Shown here one piece after another: positions 52,814 through 61,255 of a stretch of DNA of 64,000 nucleotides (within the stretch, counting starts at the first letter, position 1; each line of letters opens with the position of its first letter). Source of the DNA: Actinomadura cremea (GTDB taxonomy: Bacteria > Actinomycetota > Actinomycetes > Streptosporangiales > Streptosporangiaceae). The stretch is from positions 62,001 through 126,000 of the forward strand of contig NZ_BMRF01000018.1 in the NCBI RefSeq assembly GCF_014648495.1. Direction: 5' to 3'. The position numbers were made by a program, and so were the translations under genes. A model generated the notes under the pieces. That model ran no database searches. It had not been told where the DNA came from and saw nothing but the letters and a program-made list of their open reading frames with translations.

Positions 52814-54866
52814 CCCGCCGCCGCACCGGCTCGACGGACGGCAGCGGCCGGGACGCCAGGTCGTCGAGCAGGACGGGACGTCCGGCGGCGTCGGCCAGCG
52901 GGACGCGCCAGTTCGGGTACTCGTCGACCGTGCCCGGCTGGTTCTGGGTGCGGCGCTCCCCCACGGCGTCGGCGAGCGAGACGCCGACGAGCCGGGCGGG
53001 CGTGCCGGCGAGGAAGCCGTGCAGGGCCGCGACGACCGCCTCGTCGTACTCGCCGGACCCGTCGGCCAGGGCCCGCGCGATCGTCTCGGGCGGCGCGGCC
53101 AGCAGGCCCTCGGCGTGCAGGAGCGCGAGCCAGTCCGCGAGCCGCCGCCGGTGGTCGTCCTCCTCCTCGGCGCGGGGACGGGTCAGCAGGCCGAGCCGGT
53201 CGCGCAGGTCGATGTGGTCGCCGTGCAGGAACCCGGTGACGGGCGGCATGTCGTGCGTCCCGACCGTGGCCAGCGACGCCTCCCGCCAGCGCCGCGGCTG
53301 CTTCGGCCGGCCCCGGTCGTCGCGCTCGAACCACAGCAGCGACGTCCCGAGGACGCCGTGCGCGGCGAGCGCGTCGCGGACCTCCGGTTCGACGGTGCCG
53401 AGGTCCTCGCCGACGACGACGGCGCCCGCGCGCTCGGCCTCCCACGCGAGGCAGCCGAGCAGCGCGTCCCGGTCGTAGCGGACGTACGTGCCGTCGGCGG
53501 GCGAGCCGCCCTCGGGCACCCACCACAGCCGCGACACCTGCATGGCGTGGTCGAGGCGCAGCCCGCCGCCGTGCCGGAACGCCGCCGCGAGCATGTCCCG
53601 GAACGGGGCGTAGGCGGCCTCGGCGAGGCGGCGCGGGTGCCACGGCGGCTGCCCCCAGTCCTGGCCGCGCTGGTTGAACTCGTCCGGGGGCGCGCCGACG
53701 CTCATGCCGGGCGCGATCATGTCCCGGTACATCCAGGAGTCGGCACTGCCGTGCGCGACGCCGACCGCCAGGTCGTGCATGATCCCGATCGGCATGCCCG
53801 CGTCGCGCGCCGCCCGCTGGGCCGCCGCGAGCTGCCCGTCCAGGCGCCACTGGAGCCAGGCGTGGAAGTCGACGCGGTCGGCGAGGCGGGCGGCCTCGTC
53901 GGCGACGGCCCGGCCGCCGGCGTCGCGCAGCTCGGCGGGCCAGCTCCGCCAGTCCGGGCCGTGCTTCTCGCTGAGCGCCGACCAGGTCGCGAACAGGGTG
54001 AGCGCGCCGCCCTCGCGGGCCCGGAACTCCGCGAACCCGCGCCGCTCGGCGTCCCCGCGGGGGAGCCGGTGCAGCGATTCGAGGGCCTGCAGCTTCGCCG
54101 CCCAGGCCGCGCCGCGGTCGATCTCCCGCGCCGCGTCGCCGCCGCGGCGCAGCGGCGCGCCGAGCGCGGACAGCCGCTCGCGGTCGGCGGCGGGCAGCGC
54201 GGCGTACTCGGGGAGGTCCTCGACGCGCAGGTACAGCGGCGCGGCGAAGCGGCGGCTCGCCGGCGAGTACGGCGACGGGCCGATCGGCGGGACCGTCTCG
54301 GTCGCGTGCAGCGGGTTGATGAGCGTGAAACCGGCGCCGAGGTCGCGGGCGCTCCAGGACGCGAGGTCCGCGAGGTCGTGCAGGTCGCCGATCCCCCATG
54401 ACGCGCTCGACGGCACCGAGTAGAGCTGGACGGTGAAACCCCACGCCCGTTCGGGGAGGGCGAGCGCGCGCGGGGCGACCAGCAGGGGGACGCTCTCGTG
54501 CCGCTCCCCCAGGCGCGCGTGCAGGCGGTGCCAGCCCAGCGGGACGTCGCCGGCCTCGGCGTCCCCGAACGGGCGCACGCCCCCGCCGGCGAGCTCGACC
54601 GTCAGCTCCGGGCGGCCGGGCGGCCGGGGCACGCCCTCGCCGCGCCGGGCGACGACGACCGGGGGCAGCAGCCGCGTCCGCTCCCGCTCCCGCTCGCGCT
54701 CCAGTTCCTCGACGACGGCCGCCGGGGACGACACGTCCACGCCGAGCGCCGCGAGGACGGAGCGCAGGGTGCCGGGCGCGACCCCGGTCTCGCGCCCCCG
54801 CCAGTCGGTGTAGCGGGTGGCGACGCCGTACCGCCGCGCCAGCGCGGCGAGCTCCTCTTCGACCAC
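52806..54866 (-). CDS. malQ: 4-alpha-glucanotransferase (amylomaltase)
   Basis: 686 residues, GH77 family. It disproportionates maltodextrins in maltose/glycogen metabolism. Landmarks include the WGIGDLHDLADLASW block, INPLHATETVPPIGPSPYSPASRRF, the active-site region FRHGGGLRLDHAMQV, VVGEDLGTVEPEV and GTHDMPPVTGFLHGDHI. The N-terminal 140 residues, with a charged RERERERTR run, are an extension typical of actinomycete MalQ. No clear ribosome site precedes the GTG at 54866. Its last 8 nt overlap the convergent upstream gene. Confidence 0.93.
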   Translation of the reverse strand: MVEEELAALARRYGVATRYTDWRGRETGVAPGTLRSVLAALGVDVSSPAAVVEELERERERERTRLLPPVVVARRGEGVPRPPGRPELTVELAGGGVRPFGDAEAGDVPLGWHRLHARLGERHESVPLLVAPRALALPERAWGFTVQLYSVPSSASWGIGDLHDLADLASWSARDLGAGFTLINPLHATETVPPIGPSPYSPASRRFAAPLYLRVEDLPEYAALPAADRERLSALGAPLRRGGDAAREIDRGAAWAAKLQALESLHRLPRGDAERRGFAEFRAREGGALTLFATWSALSEKHGPDWRSWPAELRDAGGRAVADEAARLADRVDFHAWLQWRLDGQLAAAQRAARDAGMPIGIMHDLAVGVAHGSADSWMYRDMIAPGMSVGAPPDEFNQRGQDWGQPPWHPRRLAEAAYAPFRDMLAAAFRHGGGLRLDHAMQVSRLWWVPEGGSPADGTYVRYDRDALLGCLAWEAERAGAVVVGEDLGTVEPEVRDALAAHGVLGTSLLWFERDDRGRPKQPRRWREASLATVGTHDMPPVTGFLHGDHIDLRDRLGLLTRPRAEEEDDHRRRLADWLALLHAEGLLAAPPETIARALADGSGEYDEAVVAALHGFLAGTPARLVGVSLADAVGERRTQNQPGTVDEYPNWRVPLADAAGRPVLLDDLASRPLPSVEPVRRRVR

Positions 54867-54928
54867 GCCGTACCCCTGCCCCGTCCGCGCGGGCTCATCC
54901 GTCGCGCCGGGCGGGTCTTACCCCGGGG

Positions 54929-56353
54929 TCACTCGGCCCAGATCGGCGGCTTGCGGCCGGCCCAGGGGCGGGCCTCCTCGAGCTGCGCCGACAGGGAGAT
55001 GAGCGTGCCCTCACCGCCGATCCGCCCGGCGAGCATCACGCCGATGGGCAGGCCCTCGCCCGTCCAGTGCAGCGGAACGTTCACCGCGGGCTGCCCGGAG
55101 ATGTTGTACATCGCGCAGAAGGGCGTGAAGCGCGTCTGCCGTGCGAAGTTCTCCTCGGGTTCCTGGTCGTGGAAGTAGCCCACGGGAACCGGGGGCTGCG
55201 CCAAGGTCGGGTGCAGGATCGCGTCGTACTCGTCCATCATCTCCAGCGCCAGGCGGAACGCGCCCTGCAGCGTCGCCTGCGCTTCGAGGAGCTGCGGCGC
55301 CGTGGTGGCCTCGCCGCGCGCCCGCAGCCAGCGCGTCAGCGGCTGGAGCAGGTGCTCGCTCCCGGGCGGGACGGGCGTCGTCGTCGCCATCGCCGCCCAC
55401 AGCGTCTCGAAGTGCGGCAGCAGTTCGGACGCGTCGACGCGGGGCAGGTCCACGACCTCGTGGCCCAGCTCCTCCAGCAGCGCCGACGCCTCCTCGTAGG
55501 CGGCGACGCAGTCGGGATGCACGGTCGCGTCCGGAACGGCGGGCTCGATGCTGCGCGCGATCCGCAGCCGCCCCGGCGGCCGGTCGGCGAACGACAGGAA
55601 CGTCCCGTCCGCGGACGGCGCCCGGTACAGGTCCCCGTACATCGGCGCGGCCATGACGTCCAGCAGCAGCGCCGCGTCCCGGACGCTCCGCGCGATCGGC
55701 CCGTTCGTCGCCAGCCCGAACAGGTCCGCGCCGATCGGCCCGTTCGAGATCCGGCCGCGCGTCGGCTTGATCCCGAACAGCCCGCACGCGCTCGACGGGA
55801 TCCGGATCGATCCGCCGCCGTCGCTGCCCTGCGCCGCGGGCGCCAGCCCGGACGCGACCGCCGCCGCCGCGCCGCCGCTCGACCCGCCCGCCGACCGCGA
55901 CTCGTCCCAGGGGGTGCGGGCCGGGGGCGCCACCGGGCCCTCGGTGTAGCAGGGCAGGCCGAACTCGGGCGTCGTCGTCTTGCCGGGCAGCACCGACCCG
56001 GCGTCCCGCAGCAGCCGTACGACGCCGTCGTCGGCGAACCCGTCCAGGTCGGCGAACACGGCCGAGCCGAGCGTCGTCCGGACGCCCGCCACCAGGTTCA
56101 GGTCCTTGATGGGGATCGGGACGCCGAGCAGCGGCGGCAGCTCGGCCGGGTCGGCGGCGTCCAGCACCGCCTTCTCGGCCGCCCGCGCCTGCTCGCGCGC
56201 GAGGTCCGCGGTCACCGTCACGTACGCCCCGACCCGCGGGTTCAGGCGTTCGATGCGCTCCAGGTAGTGATCGGCGAGTTCGACCGGGGAGACCTCCCGG
56301 GCGCGGACGGCCGCGGCCGCCTCCCTGGCGCCGAGGTCATGGGGATGTGTCAC
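54929..56353 (-). CDS. Amidase (amidase-signature family)
   Basis: 474-residue serine hydrolase of the amidase-signature family. The Ser-Ser-Lys machinery is clear: lysine in PIPIKDLNLVAG, then RSAGGSSGGAAAAVA and the nucleophile serine block AAQGSDGGGSIRIPSSACG. It would hydrolyse amides, but the substrate is not known. The GTG at 56353 lies 7 nt after a TACGGT box, so it may be leaderless. It is divergent from the NERD membrane protein. Confidence 0.92.
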   Translation of the reverse strand: MTHPHDLGAREAAAAVRAREVSPVELADHYLERIERLNPRVGAYVTVTADLAREQARAAEKAVLDAADPAELPPLLGVPIPIKDLNLVAGVRTTLGSAVFADLDGFADDGVVRLLRDAGSVLPGKTTTPEFGLPCYTEGPVAPPARTPWDESRSAGGSSGGAAAAVASGLAPAAQGSDGGGSIRIPSSACGLFGIKPTRGRISNGPIGADLFGLATNGPIARSVRDAALLLDVMAAPMYGDLYRAPSADGTFLSFADRPPGRLRIARSIEPAVPDATVHPDCVAAYEEASALLEELGHEVVDLPRVDASELLPHFETLWAAMATTTPVPPGSEHLLQPLTRWLRARGEATTAPQLLEAQATLQGAFRLALEMMDEYDAILHPTLAQPPVPVGYFHDQEPEENFARQTRFTPFCAMYNISGQPAVNVPLHWTGEGLPIGVMLAGRIGGEGTLISLSAQLEEARPWAGRKPPIWAE

Positions 56354-56360
56354 GAGTAGG

Positions 56361-56366
56361 ACCGTA
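56361..56366 (-). promoter_or_regulatory. -10 box TACGGT of an apparently leaderless amidase gene
   Basis: On the minus strand the box ends 7 nt before the GTG at 56353. Confidence 0.45.
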
Positions 56367-56566
56367 GACGTCCCGTGGGGCGGGCATCAATGGGAAGACC
56401 CGTGGAGGCCGGCCGCGGAGACGGACGCGGCCCGGGACAAGGAAGGTGAATTACCACCCTACCCACCCAGTGCGTAAGTGAATCTCTCACGAGCGGGGAC
56501 AAAACTATTAACCCTGGATGACTGGTTCGACCGCCACACGACTGATTACTCTGCGCACGGAGGATC

Positions 56567-57544
56567 ATGCCCCCGATGAGAGAGGAAGACGGAGCGTCAC
56601 TCATGGCGATCACGGAGCGGGGCAACGGACAGGAGGCCCGGGCACGCCCCGGGACCGAACCCGAAGAGAGGCTCGACCAGCGTGAACCTCCCGTGAACGA
56701 GCGGGCGGACGGCCCGCCGGACGACTACGCCGACGACCTCGCGGCCGAACGCGCGGCCGAACGCGCGGCCGAACGCGCGGCCGAACGCGCGGCCGAACGC
56801 GCGGCCGAGCGCGCCGACGACCGTCCGGGCGACCGCGGCGAAGGACTCGAGGCGCTGCTGGGCGACCCCCGCGCCCGGCGCTGGGCGATCCGCGGCGGCG
56901 CGGGCCTCGTCGCCCTCGTCCTCGGCTGGATGCTGATCGACCTGCGCGCCGGGGTCACCCTCGCCGTGCTGGTGGTCATCGCCGACGTCGTCCGGATGAC
57001 CCGCAAGAGCTCCAGCGTCCCCGCGTGGCAGAAGTCCTCGGCCGCCGAACGCCGCACCGAGAAGCAGCTGAAGGCCCTCGAACGCCGCGGGTACCTCGTG
57101 CTGCACGCCCGGTCGGTGCCGCGCGACGACGACGGCGTCAGCGACGGCCGCATCGACCACCTGGTCATCGGACCGAGCGGCGTCTACGCGATCGACTCCG
57201 AGAAGTGGGACAAGCGCCTCCCCGTGCGCACCCTGTCCCACCTCAAGCTGTTCCATGGTCCCGTCAACAAGAAGGACCGGCTCGACGAGGCGCGGTGGGA
57301 GGCCGAACAGGCCAGCCGGATCCTCGCCGGGCGGGTCGGCTTCGAGGTCCCCGTCCAGCCCTCCGTGGCGATCTACGGGCCGTCCATCCCGTGGAAGGTC
57401 ATGCGGGTCCGGGACGTGGACGTCTACGCGGGCAACCGGGCGCGCGCCTACCTGCGGCGCCGGCCGAAGATCCTCACCGACATCGACGTCCAGCGGATCT
57501 TCCAGGCCGCCGAGAAGGCCCTGCCGCCCAAGTATCCCGTCTGA
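56567..57544 (+). CDS. Membrane-anchored NERD-domain protein with AAER tandem repeats
   Basis: 325 residues. An acidic/basic N-terminus carries six copies of AAER (about 59-82). One or two membrane segments (about 110-145) precede a NERD (nuclease-related) domain with [45 protein letters not shown] and [13 protein letters not shown]. The domain often occurs in proteins of unknown DNA role; nuclease activity is not shown. ATG starts at 56567, 56576 and 56603 are all possible; GGAGG at 56559 is close to the first. Confidence 0.82.
   Translation: MPPMREEDGASLMAITERGNGQEARARPGTEPEERLDQREPPVNERADGPPDDYADDLAAERAAERAAERAAERAAERAAERADDRPGDRGEGLEALLGDPRARRWAIRGGAGLVALVLGWMLIDLRAGVTLAVLVVIADVVRMTRKSSSVPAWQKSSAAERRTEKQLKALERRGYLVLHARSVPRDDDGVSDGRIDHLVIGPSGVYAIDSEKWDKRLPVRTLSHLKLFHGPVNKKDRLDEARWEAEQASRILAGRVGFEVPVQPSVAIYGPSIPWKVMRVRDVDVYAGNRARAYLRRRPKILTDIDVQRIFQAAEKALPPKYPV
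56741..56812 (+). repeat. Six tandem 12-bp repeats GCGGCCGAACGC
   Basis: Six consecutive copies, the last differing by one base (GAG for GAA), within the NERD gene and in frame, encoding AAER each time. Repeat-number change would keep the reading frame. Confidence 0.9.
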
Positions 57545-57857
57545 CCCCGCACGCGACACGCGGCACCTCGACCGCCCGGGGTGCCGCACCCCACCGCGGT
57601 CTCACGCGTCTCTCCGCAGATCACCGGGCCGGCCGCGCCGTCCCGGGAATTCGTGCGCCCGCGCGACGTTGATAGCATCGGGGACCTGGAAAGGCCGGCC
57701 CTGGGCGCGACCTCCGCTGAGCCGGCGGCAGCGCCGCGATCCGCCGCTGCGAGCGTCCCGGCACCCACCGCGACACCCGGGCGAAGATCGCCCGCCCCGC
57801 CGACCCCGGCGCGGCGCGCCCCCGGGTCCGCGCACGTCACAGGTCAGAGAGGTCACA
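57545..57857. other. 313-bp region between NERD gene and ilvD with a promoter candidate
   Basis: No gene or clear attenuator is seen. TTCGTG (57650-57655), 17 bp and TAGCAT (57673-57678) form a plausible promoter. The rest is GC-rich and unremarkable. Confidence 0.5.
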
Positions 57858-59717
57858 ATGCCCCCGCTCAGGTCACGCACGGTCACCCACGGCAGGAACA
57901 TGGCGGGCGCCCGCGCGCTCATGCGGGCCAGCGGCGTCGAGCGCGAGGACTTCGGCAAGCCCATCGTCGCGGTCGCCAACAGCTTCACCCAGTTCGTGCC
58001 CGGCCACGTCCACCTCGACGAGGTCGGCAAGGTCGTCGCCGGCGCCGTCAAGGAGGCCGGCGGCGTCCCCCGCGAGTTCAACACCATCGCCGTGGACGAC
58101 GGCATCGCCATGGGCCACGGCGGCATGCTGTACTCGCTGCCGTCCCGCGAGATCATCGCCGACGCCGTCGAGTACATGGTCAACGCGCACTGCGCCGACG
58201 CCCTCGTCTGCGTCTCCAACTGCGACAAGATCACCCCGGGCATGCTGCTGGCCGCCATGCGGCTCAACATCCCGACGGTCTTCGTCTCCGGCGGCCCGAT
58301 GGAGGCCGGCAAGCCCGTCGAGGGCGTCATGGACGGCAACAAGCTCGACCTGATCGACCCGATGATCGCCTCCGCCGACGAGTCCGTCGCCGACGACAAG
58401 CTCGCCGAGATGGAGGAGAGCGCCTGCCCGACCTGCGGGTCCTGCTCCGGCATGTTCACCGCCAACTCGATGAACTGCCTCACCGAGGCGATCGGCCTCG
58501 CGCTCCCCGGCAACGGCACCGTCCTCGCCACCCACACCGCCCGCCGCGACCTCTACGAGAACGCCGGGCGCACCGTCGTCGAGATCGCGAAGCGGTACTA
58601 CGACGGCGACGACGAGACCGTCCTGCCGCTGAACATCGCGACGTGGGAGGCGTTCGAGAACGCGATGGTGCTCGACGTCGCCATGGGCGGCTCCACCAAC
58701 ACGATCCTGCACCTGCTCGCCGCCGCCACCGAGGCGGGCGTCGACTTCGGCCTCGACGACATCGACGCCGTCTCCCGCCGCGTCCCGTGCGTCTGCAAGC
58801 TCGCCCCCGCGCTGGCCACCTACCACGTCGAGGACTGCCATCGCGCCGGCGGCATCCCCGCCCTCCTCGGCGAACTGCACCGCGGCGGGCTGCTGAACTC
58901 GGACGCGCACACGATCCACAGCGCGTCCATCGCCGAGTTCGTCGCCAAGTGGGACGTCCGCTCCCCCGACGTCCTGCCCGAGGCCGTCGAGCTGTTCCAC
59001 GCGGCCCCCGGCGGCGTCCGCAGCACGTCCGCGTTCAGCCAGAGCAACCGCTGGAAGGACCTCGACCTCGACCGCGCCGAGGGCTGCATCCGCGACGTCG
59101 AGCACGCCTACACCGCCGACGGCGGCCTCGCCGTCCTGCGCGGCAACATCGCCCCCGACGGCGCGATCGTCAAGACCGCGGGCGTCGAGGAGGAACTCTG
59201 GACCTTCACCGGCCCGGCCGTCGTGTTCGAGAGCCAGGACCAGGCCGCCGAGGGCATCCTCGGGGGCAGGGTCAAGGCGGGAGACGTCGTCGTGATCCGC
59301 TACGAGGGCCCCAAGGGCGGCCCCGGCATGCAGGAGATGCTGTACCCGACGAGCTTCCTCAAGGGCCGCGGGCTCGGCAAGGCGTGCGCGCTGATCACCG
59401 ACGGCCGGTTCTCCGGCGGGACGTCCGGGCTGTCCATCGGGCACGCGTCCCCCGAGGCCGCGGGCGGCGGCGTCATCGCCCTCGTGGAGGACGGCGACCG
59501 CGTGGTCATCGACATCCCGAACCGCGTCCTCGAACTGGACGTCCCCGAGGACGAGCTGGAGGTCCGCCGCGAGAAGCTGCTGGCCGACCTCGGCGGCTAC
59601 AAGCCCCGCGACCGGGACCGGCCCGTCACCGCCGCGCTGCGCGCCTACGCCGCGATGGCCACCTCGGCCTCCACCGGCGCTGCCCGCGACGTCGCCCAGA
59701 TCGAGCGCCGAGCATGA
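57858..59717 (+). CDS. ilvD: Dihydroxy-acid dehydratase
   Basis: 619-residue iron-sulfur enzyme of branched-chain amino-acid (valine, leucine, isoleucine) and pantothenate synthesis. The Fe-S ligand cysteines sit in [13 protein letters not shown] and [21 protein letters not shown], and the C-terminal motifs [10 protein letters not shown] and [23 protein letters not shown] are complete. The ATG at 57858 has GAGAGGTC upstream. It stands alone without other ilv genes. A hairpin terminator follows. Confidence 0.95.
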   Translation: MPPLRSRTVTHGRNMAGARALMRASGVEREDFGKPIVAVANSFTQFVPGHVHLDEVGKVVAGAVKEAGGVPREFNTIAVDDGIAMGHGGMLYSLPSREIIADAVEYMVNAHCADALVCVSNCDKITPGMLLAAMRLNIPTVFVSGGPMEAGKPVEGVMDGNKLDLIDPMIASADESVADDKLAEMEESACPTCGSCSGMFTANSMNCLTEAIGLALPGNGTVLATHTARRDLYENAGRTVVEIAKRYYDGDDETVLPLNIATWEAFENAMVLDVAMGGSTNTILHLLAAATEAGVDFGLDDIDAVSRRVPCVCKLAPALATYHVEDCHRAGGIPALLGELHRGGLLNSDAHTIHSASIAEFVAKWDVRSPDVLPEAVELFHAAPGGVRSTSAFSQSNRWKDLDLDRAEGCIRDVEHAYTADGGLAVLRGNIAPDGAIVKTAGVEEELWTFTGPAVVFESQDQAAEGILGGRVKAGDVVVIRYEGPKGGPGMQEMLYPTSFLKGRGLGKACALITDGRFSGGTSGLSIGHASPEAAGGGVIALVEDGDRVVIDIPNRVLELDVPEDELEVRREKLLADLGGYKPRDRDRPVTAALRAYAAMATSASTGAARDVAQIERRA

Positions 59718-59719
59718 CC

Positions 59720-59808
59720 TGAGAGGTAATCGACCGCCTTACCCCCACCGGGGCAGAGTGGATCACGCAAGGCCGGGGCGCCCGACCGGGCCCCGGCACC
59801 ACCTCTCA
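59720..59808. terminator. Nested repeats around the ilvD terminator
   Basis: An 8-bp stem GCCGGGGC/GCCCCGGC (59772-59779, 59790-59797) with a 10-nt loop is the likely terminator. It lies inside a larger perfect inverted repeat TGAGAGGT (59720-59727) and ACCTCTCA (59801-59808), whose right arm abuts the ribosome site of the next gene. Confidence 0.55.
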
Positions 59809-59819
59809 AGGAGACCGCC

Positions 59820-60170
59820 ATGACCGCCTACGCCCTCGCCCACCTGTTCCCCCAGGCGCCCCTGCACGACGACGTCTTCACCTACATCGAGCGCATCCAG
59901 GACACGATGGACCCGTTCGGCGGCCGCTTCCTCGTGCACGGCACGGACGCCGAGGTGATCGAGGGCCCGTTCGAGGGCGGGTACGTCCTCATCGAGTTCC
60001 CCGACATGGAGAAGGCCCGCGCCTGGTACGCGTCGGACGCCTACCGGGCGATCCTCGCGATGCGCACCGACAACATGCGGGGCACGACGGTGCTCCTGCC
60101 GGGCGTCCCGCCGGACTACGACGCCGCCGCCACCGGCCGCGCCATGCGCGCCGCCCAGGCGGCCGGATGA
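59820..60170 (+). CDS. DUF1330 small protein
   Basis: 116 residues with the dimeric alpha/beta-barrel-like DUF1330 pattern: YIERIQDTMDPFGGRFLVHGTDAEVIEGPFEGGYVLIEFPDMEKARAWYASDAYRAIL. Its biochemical role is unknown. A strong AAGGAG precedes the ATG. It is immediately downstream of the ilvD terminator and could be partly read through. Confidence 0.88.
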   Translation: MTAYALAHLFPQAPLHDDVFTYIERIQDTMDPFGGRFLVHGTDAEVIEGPFEGGYVLIEFPDMEKARAWYASDAYRAILAMRTDNMRGTTVLLPGVPPDYDAAATGRAMRAAQAAG

Positions 60171-60212
60171 CCGTCCGGACGACGGCGGGGGCTCGGGGCG
60201 GGCGACGGGCCG

Positions 60213-60434
60213 TCAGGAGCAGCAGCCTCCACCGCAGCAGCCCCCTCCACCGGCGGACGGCGGGGGCTGCGGGGCACCGCCGCGCGCCGATCCGGTCACC
60301 GCGACCGTCGACAGCAGCTTGACGGTGTCGTCGTGCCCGTCCGGGCACGGCGCCGGGTCGGAGGCGTTGATCATGGGCCGGGAGACCTCGAAGGTCGACC
60401 CGCAGGCGCGGCAGCGGTAGTCATAGCGTGGCAC
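60213..60434 (-). CDS. FmdB-family zinc-ribbon protein
   Basis: 73 residues. It begins MPRYDYRCRACGSTFEVSRP with the FmdB-type CRAC, and PAPCPDGHDD supplies further zinc-type residues. The C-terminal tail is glycine- and cysteine-rich (GGGGCCGGGCCS). A putative regulatory protein; DNA binding is not shown for it. It is followed on the minus strand by nothing obvious and converges on DUF1330. Confidence 0.88.
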   Translation of the reverse strand: MPRYDYRCRACGSTFEVSRPMINASDPAPCPDGHDDTVKLLSTVAVTGSARGGAPQPPPSAGGGGCCGGGCCS

Positions 60435-60477
60435 GCCGCCAGGATACGCCAGCCGGGTCCCCCCGGGCAGTGCCCGA

Positions 60478-60987
60478 TCAGGCGGCGGGCTCCGTCACGT
60501 ACGGGGCCCACTGGGGGTCGCCGTCGTGGACGATGCCGATCAGCCGCCAGTGCGCGCCGCGCGGGACGCCCGGCGTGACCGGGAGCGACCAGCCCAGTTC
60601 GTCCAGCAGGCGGTCGGCCTTGCGGTGGTTGCACGTCGTGCAGGACGCGACGCAGTTCTCCCACGAATGGGCGCCGCCGCGGCTGCGGGGATGGACGTGG
60701 TCGATCGTGTCGGCGCGGTGCCCGCAGTAGACGCAGCGGAAGTTGTCGCGCCGCATCAGGGCGGCGCGGGTCAGCGGGACGCGGGTGCGGAACGGGATCC
60801 GCACGTAGCGGCGGAGCCGGATCACCGACGGCACCTCGACGGCCATCGTGGCGGAGTGCAGTACCGCGCCGGTGACGTCGTGATGGACGATCTCGGCCTT
60901 CTCCCGGAGCACGAGGCAGACCGCCCGGCGGAGCGGGAGCGTCGTGAGCGGTTCGTACGTCGCGTTCAGGAGGAGGACCTGCCGCAT
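60478..60987 (-). CDS. HNH endonuclease
   Basis: 169 residues with the HNH nuclease motif: FRCVYCGHRADTIDHVHPRSRGGAHSWENCVASCTTCNHRKADRLL (zinc CxxC pairs and catalytic DHVHP). The start MRQVLLLNATYEPLTTLPLRRAV is the standard actinomycete HNH family start. The ATG at 60987 has GGAGG 7 nt upstream; upstream in-frame sequence is intergenic. Biological target unknown. Confidence 0.92.
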   Translation of the reverse strand: MRQVLLLNATYEPLTTLPLRRAVCLVLREKAEIVHHDVTGAVLHSATMAVEVPSVIRLRRYVRIPFRTRVPLTRAALMRRDNFRCVYCGHRADTIDHVHPRSRGGAHSWENCVASCTTCNHRKADRLLDELGWSLPVTPGVPRGAHWRLIGIVHDGDPQWAPYVTEPAA

Positions 60988-61255
60988 CAGACGGCCTCCG
61001 TCGCGTTCGGTATCGCCTCGGCGAGCGCGCCTGCACGCACGTCCCGCCGAGGCCGGAATATCGTCTCCGGCACCTGCGCAACCGCCATGAGGACCTCCTC
61101 GGGGGCGAACCGACACCATCAGTGTGGCCCGCGAGGGGCCCGTTCGGCTACCCCAATAATTCCCATCTGTGAGTCAGATGGAACGCAAAAGCCCACTTCG
61201 TCCGTCCGGAGCGGCGTGCGGCGGGCACTCCCCGGCGGCCAATACAGTGCATTCC
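60988..61255. promoter_or_regulatory. Divergent region of HNH and prolyl oligopeptidase genes with a palindrome
   Basis: 268 bp containing a perfect inverted repeat CCATCTG-N5-CAGATGG (61163-61181), about 80 bp before the peptidase start. An AT-rich CCAATAATTCC lies beside it. Regulator unknown. Confidence 0.45.
61243..61248 (+). promoter_or_regulatory. -10 box TACAGT of an apparently leaderless peptidase gene
   Basis: The box ends 7 nt before the ATG at 61256. No ribosome site is visible. Confidence 0.5.

Noticed and set aside
56524-56534. T-loop-like GGTTCGACC as part of a tRNA
   Set aside because: No acceptor or anticodon arms can be built around it, and no tRNA(Sec) was found in the window.
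56741-56812. Tandem repeats as a CRISPR array
   Set aside because: The units are contiguous with no spacers and encode AAER in frame.
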